A stretch of DNA of 64,000 bases from Quadrisphaera granulorum (GTDB lineage Bacteria > Actinomycetota > Actinomycetes > Actinomycetales > Quadrisphaeraceae), in contig NZ_QGDQ01000004.1 in assembly GCF_003149145.1 (NCBI RefSeq), positions 1 through 64,000 on the forward strand, given 5' to 3'. A program made the translations under genes and the position numbers. The notes under the pieces are model-generated. The model was not told the origin of the DNA. It made no database searches and saw only the letters and a list, made by a program, of their open reading frames with translations. Positions 31,201 through 39,306 of this stretch are shown piece by piece (positions within the stretch are counted from its first letter, which is position 1; every line of letters starts with the position of its first letter).

Positions 31201-31799
31201 TGGAAGAGCAGCGCGCCGAGGGTGTAGACGTCGGCGGTGGCGTCGATCGGGCCACCGGCCGCCTGCTCGGGCGGCATGTACGCCACCGTGCCCACCCGCA
31301 TGCCGCTGCGTTGGCCCGGGGCGACGGGCAGCGCAAGGCCGAAGTCGCACAGGTAGAGGTGGTCACGTCGTCCCCGGGCCATGAGCACGTTGCCGGGCTT
31401 GACGTCGCGGTGCACCAGGCCCCGGGCGTGGGCGGCGGACAGTGCCTCGGCGATCTGCTCGACGACGTCGACGGTCTGCGACAGCGTGAGCGGGCCCGCG
31501 GCCAGCACGGACGACAGGGTCGGACCCTCGACGAGGGCCATGTCCAGGTACAGCCGGCCGTCGACCTCGCCGAAGGTGTGCACCGGCACCACGTGCGGGT
31601 GGGTCAGCGAGGTGACCGTGCGCACCTCGTCCCGGAACCGACGGCGGAACTCGTCGTCGGCGGAGAGCTCGGGGGCCAGCACCTTGAGCGCCACCCGCCG
31701 TCCGCGGACGGTGTCGTGGGCGGCGTACACCACGCCCATGCCACCGCGGCCCAGCACAGACTCCAGCCGGTACGACGCGAAGTGGTCACCGACGTCCAC
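28245..31799 (-). CDS. Ser/Thr protein kinase fused to NB-ARC-type ATPase and TPR-like region
   Basis: This 1184-residue protein starts at GTG 31799. Residues 10-275 are a Hanks-type kinase: GRGGMGVVY (17-25), catalytic Lys 39 in VALKVL, HRDVKPGN (130-137), DFG (152-154) and a MPPEQA segment (175-180). A linker follows with an acidic DDDGDG stretch and Glu/Pro/Thr repeats (residues about 293-345). The NTPase begins LLGRAEAV; its P-loop is GPGGVGKT (390-397) and Walker B is LLVLDNLEQLL. The rest is a helical, TPR-like half typical of LuxR/AfsR-type STAND proteins, with no terminal HTH seen. There is no transmembrane helix, so it is cytosolic. It is convergent with the phosphatase and FHA-like genes. 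Confidence 0.93.
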   Translation of the reverse strand: MDVGDHFASYRLESVLGRGGMGVVYAAHDTVRGRRVALKVLAPELSADDEFRRRFRDEVRTVTSLTHPHVVPVHTFGEVDGRLYLDMALVEGPTLSSVLAAGPLTLSQTVDVVEQIAEALSAAHARGLVHRDVKPGNVLMARGRRDHLYLCDFGLALPVAPGQRSGMRVGTVAYMPPEQAAGGPIDATADVYTLGALLFHCLTGHPPFQGATRADVLDAHRLTPVPPLPAPSADTTPHERDDLSDPAVRHALDAVVATAMHKDPAHRFRTVRRLADAVRAAAAGIVLDETEQDDDGDGRARAAAPSIRFLQAGPAHRSASGAGEPTEATEPTEATEATELSEVSPAPQPLTTPQPPNTPPASARSLLGRAEAVSEVTELLLSERLVTLVGPGGVGKTRLAQEVVARAEGGAAWFVDLTAETSAERVPGLIAAAVGLEVSGADVTAALAGWAASQRGLLVLDNLEQLLPQVVAVVDVLRGGPELRVLSTSREPLGLRGEVVHAVEPLPVPARQRSAMQGDASAADVEALARVPSVALFVQRARAARSTFRLTERNARAVAEICSRVDGLPLALELVAGHSRVLSPQALLLRLSWALGTPPLAARTSAERQQTLAATFAWSYDLLGESERQLLRVLSVFPGTFTLDAAEAVASMGEPGRVVDVLAWLVERNLVRAHLSGEDDDGDGAADAAEDRYSLLVTTREFAAERLEAAGEAAAVRAQFAAHYVRAVTLPEGRTREQALRVRGLASRELHNLLAALAVARDADDRDAELMLLQPIIIELLQQWRPLDVLSLVTDVLSRPGGPLAARLWCLTAAEAAAFNAGLWEHAASWLERADTELTAALAQADGEEVDASAVVDLRIAQLGYATTVGDARAALADVRRLLDGPAERFRHTPLWALEGQLVVISGMVAPADPDWVVTFLRRQLRTSQDPRARGWIFINLAEVLLRAGNPREALTVLDSFDALDGADAPAESLRVYRTTLAAQAHMDLRDWATAHRLLDEGEARAAQAQVQSQVESCQLRRARALRAQGELDAARGALERVQLPPDGDDGVAGHAMVRHLERARIARLTGDTESAAAAHGRAWKEAVTLTISSHDEYVEAWMEGVAQAVGSRPEVAAVLLGSVLGYTEDFMPQEEPVPPLVDALEQELGAERAQRLIAAGRQVNAPREPDWQDVVARAAGAVV
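30780..30835 (+). repeat. Tandem 9/12-bp repeats in the kinase linker
   Basis: Units of GGTGGCTTC and GGTGGGCTC alternate across 30786-30835, encoding Thr-Glu-Ala and Thr-Glu-Pro repeats on the minus strand (TEPTEATEATEL). They keep frame. Such short tandem repeats can change length by slippage. Confidence 0.7.
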
Positions 31800-31913
31800 G
31801 CATGGCCCCCTCTGGTCCGGGCGGAGGCAGAGGTTAGCGAATGATCACGCGCGCTGGGGCGCCTGTGGTGCTGCTCCCCTGTGCCTCCGGCTGCCCGACC
31901 GCCACCTGCCTCC

Positions 31914-31990
31914 GTGACGACGGACGTGCACAACCTCGCGACACGCCACGCAGAGCCGGCCTCGGCCGACTTCTGCACGTCCGTTGTCAC
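31914..31990. repeat. Inverted repeat E2 with 17-bp arms
   Basis: GTGACGACGGACGTGCA (31914-31930) pairs with 31974-31990 at 16 of 17 positions, with a 43-nt loop. It shares GCCGACTTCTGCA with E1. It fills the 251-bp gap between the kinase start and the GH16 stop and may end transcription of neither or both strands. Confidence 0.65.
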
Positions 31991-32050
31991 CACAGATCTA
32001 GCCGCCCGGCCGGCGGGGAGGGCTGACGTAGCGAGGCCGGGCAACTGGAC

Positions 32051-33913
32051 TCAGGTGTAGACGCGGACCCAGTCGACGTAGAGGTCGCTGACCTGCCCGG
32101 TGGCTGCCAGGTCGACGTCGTAGCCGCCCCCGGTCGCAAGATCGAGGAGGAAGAAGAACGGCTGGTCGGCCAGGCCGAGCTGGTCGAGGTGGGCGGTCTG
32201 CCTCCCGTCGACGAAGAACCTCGCCGAGCCGTCGGGCATCACCTGCACGCCGTAGGTGTGCCACTGCGCTGCCCAGTCGAAGCCGCGGCCGTAGTCCCAG
32301 CGACAGTCGAGCTTGCCGTCGCTGCCCTTCGGGGCACCGAAGGCGTGCGTGGTGTGGCAGCCGCCGGTGGGGTTGTGGCCGTACATCTCGATGGCGTCGA
32401 GCTCGCCGGAGGTCTTGCCGTCCGAGCGCGGGGTACCGCTCTCGGAGTTGAGCATCCAGAACGCCGGCCACGCGCCGGCACCGGGTGCGCCGAGCATCCG
32501 CGCCTCGAAGTAGCCCTGCTGGGCGCTGAACCCACTGCCGCCGTACCGCTGCGAGGAGAGGATCCCCGCGGCGTGCGGCTGGCCCCACGTGGCCTTCGGG
32601 GCCAGCGAGCCGATGGGCTGGGCGCGCACCCGCAGGAAGCCGCCGGGCACGGTGGCCAGGGTGTTGGCGCCGTCGGCCGGGTCGGCGAACAGCGCGCTGC
32701 CGAACTGCGACCCGCCGCCCGGCTCGGGCTTGATGGCGGCGTACTGCGCCCCCCAGCCGCTCTGCGTGGCCGACAGCGGACCGGTGAACTCGTCGCTGTA
32801 CTGCAGGGTCATGCCCGCGGGGGCGTGGTCGTCGGTGCCGTGCGGGGCGGCAGCGCCGGTGTCCTTGAGCAGTTGCACGTACAGCGGCTGCAGGGGCCGG
32901 CCGGCGGAGCTGGTGGCGGTGGCCTTGAGGGCATACGGACCGCGCGGCAGGGCACTGACGTCGGCGGTGAGCACCGCGTGCCCGGAGGCGTCGGCGGTGG
33001 CGGTGGCCACCCGCCGCAGCGGCGCCTGCAGCGACGAGCTGGCGGCGGTCGCGGCCCACACCGACACCGCGGCACCCGCCGGGGCGTTGAGCACCACCGT
33101 GGCGGTGACGCCGGTGCTCGACCCCGGCGTGGGGCAGGCGAGGCTGAGCCGGTCCGGCAGCACGGGCGCGACGCTCGCCGTCGTCGTCCCCCTCCCTGAT
33201 TCCGAGGACGACGACGAGCAGCCGGCGCGCGGCGGCGTGACCGCGTAGGTCGGCGAGCTCGCGGGCGCGTCCCAGCGGGGCGGCGTACTGCCGACGGCAT
33301 ACGCCGTGAGCTCACGCAGGGCGACCGGCGCGCCGGACACCTGGCGGCGCAGCTCCAGGCGCACCGAAGTGGTGGCGCGCGGCGCGAACGCCACCGTGGT
33401 GGGCATGGCACCGCCAGCGGCGATGCCGGAGACCGGTAGCGAGGAGCCGTCGGAGAAGCGGATCACGCCGTACAGCGCTGCGGCGTTCGGCTGGGTGGGG
33501 TCGGTGGCGTCGGCGGTGGAGCCGAAGACCTGCACGCTCGCGATGCGGCGGGCCTCCGGCCAGCTCAGCTGCACCCACGGGGCGCCGTCACCGGCCGCGG
33601 CCGACCATTCGGCGCCCAGGGCACGGTGCGGGACGTCGCCGTCGAGGAGAGCCGCGGCGGACGCCCCGGGTGCGGCGGAAGAGCTGCTGGTGAGGGCGCC
33701 GCGGGTGGAGGCGGGGGCTTCCGTGGCGGCGGTCGCACCGATCGCGCTGGGGCCCACCAGGGCGAGCGCGCCGAGCGCCACCGCGGCGCTCCTCAGGCGG
33801 GATCGCACCCCTGCACGGGCGCGTGCAGGATGCGCGGAAGCGGAGCGGGGCACCTGACGAGTCTGTCCGGCAAGGCCCCCGTGCGGGCGGCTTCGCCGGA
33901 CCCGGCGCGTCAC
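32051..33913 (-). CDS. Secreted GH16-family glycoside hydrolase-like protein (paralogue 1)
   Basis: The 620-residue protein has a long basic N-terminus with a hydrophobic signal helix (SAAVALGALALVGPSAIGAT, cleavage after ATA). A discoidin-like sugar-binding module (WVQLSWPEARRIASVQVFGS...VRLELRRQVSGAP) and an Ig-like linker follow. The C-terminal GH16 beta-jelly roll has GYFEARMLGAPGAGAWPAFW and the catalytic E-L-D-A-I-E (E504, D506, E509), so nucleophile and acid/base are present. It ends LYVDWVRVYT, typical of GH16. The likely substrate is a beta-glucan or the locus-encoded polysaccharide. A close paralogue lies at the other edge of the locus (53463). Confidence 0.88.
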   Translation of the reverse strand: MTRRVRRSRPHGGLAGQTRQVPRSASAHPARARAGVRSRLRSAAVALGALALVGPSAIGATAATEAPASTRGALTSSSSAAPGASAAALLDGDVPHRALGAEWSAAAGDGAPWVQLSWPEARRIASVQVFGSTADATDPTQPNAAALYGVIRFSDGSSLPVSGIAAGGAMPTTVAFAPRATTSVRLELRRQVSGAPVALRELTAYAVGSTPPRWDAPASSPTYAVTPPRAGCSSSSSESGRGTTTASVAPVLPDRLSLACPTPGSSTGVTATVVLNAPAGAAVSVWAATAASSSLQAPLRRVATATADASGHAVLTADVSALPRGPYALKATATSSAGRPLQPLYVQLLKDTGAAAPHGTDDHAPAGMTLQYSDEFTGPLSATQSGWGAQYAAIKPEPGGGSQFGSALFADPADGANTLATVPGGFLRVRAQPIGSLAPKATWGQPHAAGILSSQRYGGSGFSAQQGYFEARMLGAPGAGAWPAFWMLNSESGTPRSDGKTSGELDAIEMYGHNPTGGCHTTHAFGAPKGSDGKLDCRWDYGRGFDWAAQWHTYGVQVMPDGSARFFVDGRQTAHLDQLGLADQPFFFLLDLATGGGYDVDLAATGQVSDLYVDWVRVYT

Positions 33914-33944
33914 CAGGGTGGCGAACGCCCATGATCACGGAGGG

Positions 33945-35138
33945 TCAGTCGAGCTTGACGAGGCCTCGCTTGAGCTGGCGGGCGGCCTGCGCGATGCGCT
34001 GCTCGTTCTCGATGAGCGCGAACCGGACGTAGTCATCACCCTGCGGCCCGAAGCCGACACCGGGCGAGACCGCCACGTCGCACTCGTTGACGATGAGCTT
34101 GGCGAACTCGATGGACTTCAGCTCCGCGTACGGCTCGGGGATGCGCGCCCAGGCGAACATCGTTCCCTTGGGCTTGGGTAGCGGCCAACCCGCCCGATCC
34201 AGCCCCTCGACCAGCGCGTTGCGGCGCGACTCGTACACCGACGAGGTCCACTGCGGGTAGTCGAGCTCCTCGTTGAGGGTCACGGTCGCCGCGATCTGGA
34301 TCGGCTGGAACGTGCCGTAGTCGAGGTAGCTCTTGAGCTTGGCGAGCGCCGCGACCACCTCGCGGTTGCCCACGAGGAACGCCACGCGCCAGCCGGCCAT
34401 CGAGTACGACTTCGTCATCGAGTACAGCTCGACGGCCACCTCCTTCGCGCCCTCGCACTCCATGATCGACGGGGGCTTCCATCCGTCGAAGGTGGTGTCG
34501 GCGTAGGCGAAGTCGTGCACGAGCACCACGTCGCGCTCGCGCGCCCAGTCGACAAGGCGCTGCAGGTCGGCCTTGGACACGACGGCCGTCGTGGGGTTGT
34601 GCGGGAACGACAGGACGACGACGCGCGGCTTCGGCCAGCCGTACTCCCACGCCTGCATGACGTTGTCGACGTAGTCGTGCGCCTCGCCGTCCGGGCCCTT
34701 CGGGCCGATGGGCACCTGCCGGGCGTCGGCCCCGGCGAAGTACGGCCCCCAGATGTGGATCGGGTACGACGGCGACGGCACCAGCGCGGCGTCTCCCGCC
34801 TGGAGCAGCACCCACATGAGGTGGGAGAAGCCCTCCTTGGCGCCGATGGTGCTGATGACCTCGGTGTCCGGGTCGAGGTGGACGCCGAACCGCCGCTGGT
34901 AGAGGGCGGCCACGGCCTCGCGCAGCTTTGGCAGCCCGCGTGAGGAGGAGTAGCGGTGGTTGCGGGAGTTGTGCGCGGCCTCGGCGAGCTTCTCCACGGC
35001 GGTGGCCGGGGAGGGCAGGTCGGGGTTGCCGAAGCCCAGGTCGACGACGTCACGACCGGCCCGGCGCGCCTGCTGCTTCAGTCCGTCGATGATGGTGAAC
35101 ACGTACGGGGGCAGGCCCTGGATGCGCCGGAACTCCAT
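33945..35138 (-). CDS. alaC: Alanine-type aminotransferase (AlaC-like, PLP-dependent)
   Basis: The 397-residue class I/II aminotransferase starts MEFRRIQGLPPYVFTIIDGL. Visible signatures are DLGFGNPDLPSP, VISTIGAKEGFSHLMWVLLQ, PSPSYPIHIWGPYFAGA, LSFPHNPTTAVV, VHDFAYADTTFDG and the PLP-lysine motif SMTKSYSMAGWR, then RFALIENEQRI with the substrate-binding Arg. The sequence pattern fits the glutamate-pyruvate transaminase AlaC branch of the LL-DAP aminotransferase-like group. It is cytosolic central metabolism and probably unrelated to the polysaccharide genes on either side; its orientation also differs from the GT genes next to it. Confidence 0.88.
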   Translation of the reverse strand: MEFRRIQGLPPYVFTIIDGLKQQARRAGRDVVDLGFGNPDLPSPATAVEKLAEAAHNSRNHRYSSSRGLPKLREAVAALYQRRFGVHLDPDTEVISTIGAKEGFSHLMWVLLQAGDAALVPSPSYPIHIWGPYFAGADARQVPIGPKGPDGEAHDYVDNVMQAWEYGWPKPRVVVLSFPHNPTTAVVSKADLQRLVDWARERDVVLVHDFAYADTTFDGWKPPSIMECEGAKEVAVELYSMTKSYSMAGWRVAFLVGNREVVAALAKLKSYLDYGTFQPIQIAATVTLNEELDYPQWTSSVYESRRNALVEGLDRAGWPLPKPKGTMFAWARIPEPYAELKSIEFAKLIVNECDVAVSPGVGFGPQGDDYVRFALIENEQRIAQAARQLKRGLVKLD

Positions 35139-35206
35139 GGGCCGTGAGCCTACTTCTGCGCCGCGCGGCGGTCCCGGGCCAAGTCGGCGTGGTAGGCACT
35201 GCCCCC

Positions 35207-36343
35207 GTGACCGTCTCCGCGTCCCGACCCCGCTGGCTCGTCATGGCCACCCACGTGCCGGCGTCGGGCCGCCTGGGCGGCATCGTGAGGTACACCGTGG
35301 AGGTGGCGCGGGCACTGCAGCGTCGCGACGACGTCGAGGTGCACCTGCTGACCTCCGCCGCCGCTGCCGAGCCCCTCGCCGAGCTCGTGGGCGGGCCGGC
35401 GCGAGTGCACGCCGTCCCCGCCGTCCTCGACGGTCGCGCCGGCCCACTGCTGCCCCCGTACGAGAGGTACCTGCTGGGCTGGACCCTGCGCGACTCCTTC
35501 GACGTGGTCCACGGCTCCAAGCACCTCGTGCCCTCCCGCGCCCCCGGCTTCACCGCCAAGACGGTGCTCACGGTGCACGACATGATCCTCGCCGACCGGC
35601 CCGCCGACTTCCCGCCGGCCAAGCGCGTGCTGCTGCAACGCCCCTACGCGGCGTCCATCCGCCAGGCCGACTCGCTCATCTGCGTCAGCGGCGCCACACG
35701 CGACCGGTTGCTCGCGCACCACCCGCAGGTCGCCGACCGCGCCGCCGTCGTGCTCTCGGCCACCAGCCCCACCCTGCTCGAGGCCGACCCCACGCCGGTG
35801 GACCAGCTCGCCGGCAAGCGCTTCGGGCTGATCGTGGGTGACACCACGCAGCGCAAGAACGTCGCCACCGCGGTGTCCGCGTGGGCGCGGACGCTGCGCG
35901 AGCACCCGGAACACTCCGACGCCGTGCTCGCGCTGGTCGGTCCGCCCGCGTGGGGCACCGAGGCCTACGGACCCGACCGCGCCGCCCTGGTCGCCTCCGG
36001 GCACCTGGTGCAGCTGCAGGGCATCGACGACGCCGCCCTCCGCTGGTGCTATGAGAACGCCGCGGTGGTGCTCGCCCCGAGCCTCGTCGAGGGCTTCGGG
36101 CTGCCCGCCGTCGAGGCCCTGGACCTGGGCGCCTCGCTGGTGACCAGCACCGACCCGGCACTCGTCGAGGTCAGCGGTGACCGCGCGCTGCACGTCCCGG
36201 CGCTCGACGTGGCCGGCTGGGCGACGGCGATCGCCTCCCACCTCGCCCCGGGGACCGCGCGTCGCGGGCGACCCGCCGACGCCGTCCGCACCTGGGACGA
36301 GGTCGCCGAGGACACCGTGAAGGTGGTCTTGCACCGCGCGTGA
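35207..36343 (+). CDS. Glycosyltransferase family 4 protein (GT4)
   Basis: The 378-residue cytosolic enzyme has a GT-B fold. N-terminal MATHVPASGRLGGIVRYTVE forms the acceptor loop, TVLTVHDMILAD lies mid-domain, and the C-terminal donor site includes RFGLIVGDTTQRKNVATAVS and VVLAPSLVEGFGLPAVEALD (E-x7-E). GTG 35207 places the start just before the first strand; the frame upstream to 35144 overlaps the divergent aminotransferase promoter. It likely adds a nucleotide-sugar residue to the repeat unit. Substrate cannot be read. Confidence 0.9.
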   Translation: MTVSASRPRWLVMATHVPASGRLGGIVRYTVEVARALQRRDDVEVHLLTSAAAAEPLAELVGGPARVHAVPAVLDGRAGPLLPPYERYLLGWTLRDSFDVVHGSKHLVPSRAPGFTAKTVLTVHDMILADRPADFPPAKRVLLQRPYAASIRQADSLICVSGATRDRLLAHHPQVADRAAVVLSATSPTLLEADPTPVDQLAGKRFGLIVGDTTQRKNVATAVSAWARTLREHPEHSDAVLALVGPPAWGTEAYGPDRAALVASGHLVQLQGIDDAALRWCYENAAVVLAPSLVEGFGLPAVEALDLGASLVTSTDPALVEVSGDRALHVPALDVAGWATAIASHLAPGTARRGRPADAVRTWDEVAEDTVKVVLHRA

Positions 36344-36595
36344 ACCGCAGGTGAATGTTGTGTTTCTCCGCGCAGAGCGCTAATACCAGACGCTGATACC
36401 AAAGGGGCAAAACGGACGTTCACTCGTTGTGGGCATTCCCGCTGCCCCTGGAGTTACGCCATAGTGGGACCGTCCACTTCCCTCCTAGGGTCCGTGGGCT
36501 GGCGCGAAGAAGCTCCCCGGGGGGCCTTCGCGCCAGGGGGGAGGGCTGCGCGCCTCGAGGTCAGGTCCCACCTGTCTACCCCGGAAGGTGCTCGC
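36344..36595 (+). promoter_or_regulatory. Leader region with direct repeats and a strong hairpin
   Basis: TAATACCA and TGATACCA (about 36382-36402) form a spaced direct repeat resembling an operator, with TTGTGT 17 nt upstream of TAATAC as a weak promoter. Farther on, 36499-36509 pairs perfectly with 36526-36536 (CTGGCGCGAAG arms). GGAAGG and ATG 36596 follow. The hairpin stands 60 bp before the gene, so it might attenuate transcription or protect the leader. Confidence 0.45.
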
Positions 36596-37783
36596 ATGTC
36601 GCAGCAGCCGCGCGCCACGATCGTCCATGAACGGTTCACCGAGTACGCCGGCTCCGAGGCCGTCGTCGAAGCGCTTGCCCGTCGCTGGACCTCCGCTCCG
36701 CTGCTGGCTCCTGTGGGGCGTCGCGGGGTGCTCCCGTCCGACCTCGAGCTCCGGCTGACCACCACGCCGCTGAGTCGCCTCCTGCGCGGCAGCACCTACG
36801 CCCACCTCCTGCCGGCGCTGCCCGTGGCCATGCGCACCCTGCGCCTGCCCGAGTCCGACGTCGTCATTGCCTCCCACCACGCCTTCGCCACCCAGGTAGC
36901 GATGAGCACCTCCACACCCGTCGTGGCGTACGTCCACACCCCGGCGCGCTGGATCTGGGAGTCCTCGATGCGCAATGCCGAGGGCGGTGGCCTGGGCGCC
37001 GCCGGCCTGGCGGCGTTCTCGGCAGCGTTCAAGCCGTTCGACCGTGAGGCCGCCCAGCACGTGCACACGATGCTGGCCAACTCCTCGTTCGTGGCCGACC
37101 GCATCCGCCGCTGGTGGGGCCGTGAGGCCGAGGTGGTCGCTCCCCCGGTGAACACCGACTACTACCGCCCCGACCACCGCACGCCCCGTGAGGACTTCTT
37201 CCTCCTCGCCGGGCGTCTCGTGCCCTACAAGCGCCCCGACCTGGCCATCCAGGCAGCGGCCCGTGCCGGCGTCAAGCTGATCGTGGCCGGCGAGGGCCGA
37301 GCGATGGAGCACGTCAAAGCGCTGGCCGGCCCGGAGACCACGTTCGTCGGGCGTGTCAGCGACGACGAGCTGCGCAGCCTCTTCCGCCGCTGCCGCGCCC
37401 TGCTCATGCCCGGCGTGGAGGACTTCGGCATCGTGCCGGTGGAGGCTCAGGCCTGCGGCGCTCCCGTCATCGGCATCGGCGAGGGCGGCACGCTCGACAC
37501 CATCCGTCCGGGGGTCACCGGTGAGCTCGTCACCCCGGTGATGGACGACGCCACCGCCGAGGTCGATGCGTGGGCGCAGGCCCTGGTCGACTTCGAGCCC
37601 TCTGCGTACGACTCTACGAAGATCCGCGCCCACGCCGAGACCTTCTCCCGCGCCAGCTTCAGCGCCCGCATGGGCGCCGTCGTCGACCGGGTGCTGCAGG
37701 GCCCGGCAGTGCCCCGTCCTCGCCGTCACCCGCTGGGCATCCCCACCGCCGCCGCTCCCGGCCAGCTGGCCGCCGCCGGATGA
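36596..37783 (+). CDS. Glycosyltransferase family 4 protein (mannosyltransferase-like)
   Basis: The 395-residue GT-B protein reads ATIVHERFTEYAGSEAVVEA, VVAYVHTPARWIWESSMRNA, VNTDYYRPDHRTPREDFFLL, AGRLVPYKRPDLAIQAAARA and RALLMPGVEDFGIVPVEAQA. The R-x-x-x-Y-K-R and E-D-F-G-I-V-P-V-E patterns are typical of WbaZ/mannosyltransferase-like GT4 enzymes. GGAAGG lies 8 nt before ATG 36596. Its last base overlaps the next gene (ATGA), so the acyltransferase is co-translated. Confidence 0.9.
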   Translation: MSQQPRATIVHERFTEYAGSEAVVEALARRWTSAPLLAPVGRRGVLPSDLELRLTTTPLSRLLRGSTYAHLLPALPVAMRTLRLPESDVVIASHHAFATQVAMSTSTPVVAYVHTPARWIWESSMRNAEGGGLGAAGLAAFSAAFKPFDREAAQHVHTMLANSSFVADRIRRWWGREAEVVAPPVNTDYYRPDHRTPREDFFLLAGRLVPYKRPDLAIQAAARAGVKLIVAGEGRAMEHVKALAGPETTFVGRVSDDELRSLFRRCRALLMPGVEDFGIVPVEAQACGAPVIGIGEGGTLDTIRPGVTGELVTPVMDDATAEVDAWAQALVDFEPSAYDSTKIRAHAETFSRASFSARMGAVVDRVLQGPAVPRPRRHPLGIPTAAAPGQLAAAG

Positions 37784-39195
37784 ACCCCGCCGGCAGAACT
37801 CCCCGACTGCCGGCGCTCGACGGACTGCGTGGCCTCGCCGCCCTCGTGGTGGTGCTGTTCCACGCAGCCGTCATCGTCCCCTCGCTGGGACGCCCCTACG
37901 GCCCTGACCCGGCCCCAGGCACCCCCTGGGTGCTCGCACAGACGCCGCTGCACGTGCTGTGGTCCGGCGAAGAAGCGGTCTACGTCTTCTTCGTCCTCTC
38001 GGGCTTCGTCCTCGCCCTGCCCCTGGTCAACGGGGCACGTCCGGCACTGCGCACCTGGGTCGTCTACTACCCGCGGCGGCTCGTGCGGCTCTACCTGCCG
38101 GTGGCGGCCAGCCTCGTGCTCGCTCTCCTCGCGGTCACGCTGGTGCCACGCACCGTGCACGAGGGCGCCAGCTGGTGGCTCAACGGGCACGCGGAGCCGG
38201 TCACGGCCGCGGGCCTGGTGAAAGACCTCACGCTGGTAGCGGGCAACACCTGGCTCAACAGCCCGCTGTGGTCGCTGCGATGGGAAGTGCTCTTCTCCCT
38301 CGCCCTACCGGCGTACGTGCTGTTCGCCCGGATCACGCGCCGTGTCTGGTGGCTGGCCGCAGGTCTGCTGGCGCTCGCCACCGCGGCGTTCGCCCACTTG
38401 GACGTGCAGGCGCTGTTCTACCTGTCGATGTTCGCGATCGGTGCCGTAGCGGCCGTCCACTCAGAGGCACTGCGCCAGCGTGTGGAGTCGTGGGGTCGCG
38501 TCGGCTGGATCACGGTGGCCGTCGTCGCCGTGGCCCTGCTTGAAGTGACCTACCTCGCGCCGCAGGTGCACCTCACGAAGTTCGCGGGGCTCGTCGCCGC
38601 CGTCGGGGTGTTCCTGCTGTTCCTCGGGGCGGGTCCGGTGGTCCGCTTCGGCGCCAGCCGGCCCGTGGCGTGGCTCGGCAAGATCTCCTTCAGCCTCTAC
38701 CTCGTCCACGTGCCGGTGCTGGTGAGCATCGGACAGGTAGCGACCATGCTCGGGGCCCCCGCGGCAGCGGCCCTCGCTGTCGTGGTGGGCCTCCCGCTGA
38801 GCCTGCTGCTGGCGGCAGGGTTCCACCGCGTCTGCGAGTCTCCCTCGCACCGGCTGTCGCTGCGGGCGGGCAGAGCGGTGGGAGACCTCTACGACAGGTT
38901 CCTCCACCGTCCCCTGGTGCTGCCGGAGACCCCGCAGCTCACCTGGGCCGACCGCGACATGACGCCGCCGGCGCCGCGCAGCGAACGGCCGGACGCACAG
39001 CCGGTGGCCGCACGCCTGGCCACCCGGCCGCTCACGCCACCGCGTGGAGTACCCGCGGTCCTCGCCCAGCGCGGACCAGCCCCGCAGACGGGCCCCATCG
39101 TGCCGCCGCATCCGCATCCGCAAGCGCAGCACCATCCAGCCCCGGCGACTTCGGTCTCGTCGGCGGGAGAGCCCGTCACCAGCGACACCGCGTAA
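37780..39195 (+). CDS. Acyltransferase 3 family membrane protein
   Basis: The 471-residue protein has the acyltransferase-3 motifs LPALDGLRGLAALVVVLFHA, YVFFVLSGFVLALPLV, PRRLVRLYLPVAASLVL, WSLRWEVLFSLALPAYV and WLGKISFSLYLVHVPVLV, with about ten hydrophobic helices. A Pro-rich, disordered tail of about 90 residues (from WADRDMTPPAPRSE) has no counterpart in the other two family members here. It should O-acylate an exported or lipid-linked sugar. The ATG at 37780 overlaps the preceding stop. Confidence 0.92.
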   Translation: MNPAGRTPRLPALDGLRGLAALVVVLFHAAVIVPSLGRPYGPDPAPGTPWVLAQTPLHVLWSGEEAVYVFFVLSGFVLALPLVNGARPALRTWVVYYPRRLVRLYLPVAASLVLALLAVTLVPRTVHEGASWWLNGHAEPVTAAGLVKDLTLVAGNTWLNSPLWSLRWEVLFSLALPAYVLFARITRRVWWLAAGLLALATAAFAHLDVQALFYLSMFAIGAVAAVHSEALRQRVESWGRVGWITVAVVAVALLEVTYLAPQVHLTKFAGLVAAVGVFLLFLGAGPVVRFGASRPVAWLGKISFSLYLVHVPVLVSIGQVATMLGAPAAAALAVVVGLPLSLLLAAGFHRVCESPSHRLSLRAGRAVGDLYDRFLHRPLVLPETPQLTWADRDMTPPAPRSERPDAQPVAARLATRPLTPPRGVPAVLAQRGPAPQTGPIVPPHPHPQAQHHPAPATSVSSAGEPVTSDTA

Positions 39196-39243
39196 CGACA
39201 CCGAGTGACAACACCGCGTCACGCCAAGAGACACCGACACGCA

Positions 39244-39279
39244 GCGAAGGGCCGGGAGCTGATGCTTCCGGCCCTTCGC
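39244..39279. terminator. Strong bidirectional hairpin between convergent genes
   Basis: GCGAAGGGCCGG (39244-39255) pairs perfectly with 39268-39279 (12 bp, 12-nt loop). It lies in the 111-bp gap between the acyltransferase and the GMC-epimerase gene, which are convergent. Confidence 0.75.
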
Positions 39280-39306
39280 CGTTGCTCGCCGTTGCCCGAC
39301 TGTCCG

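Noticed and set aside
28515-31844. A 1109-codon open frame on the plus strand
   Set aside because: It lies wholly opposite the kinase-NB-ARC gene, whose domains are unmistakable; the antisense product is Gly/Arg/Val-rich without motifs.
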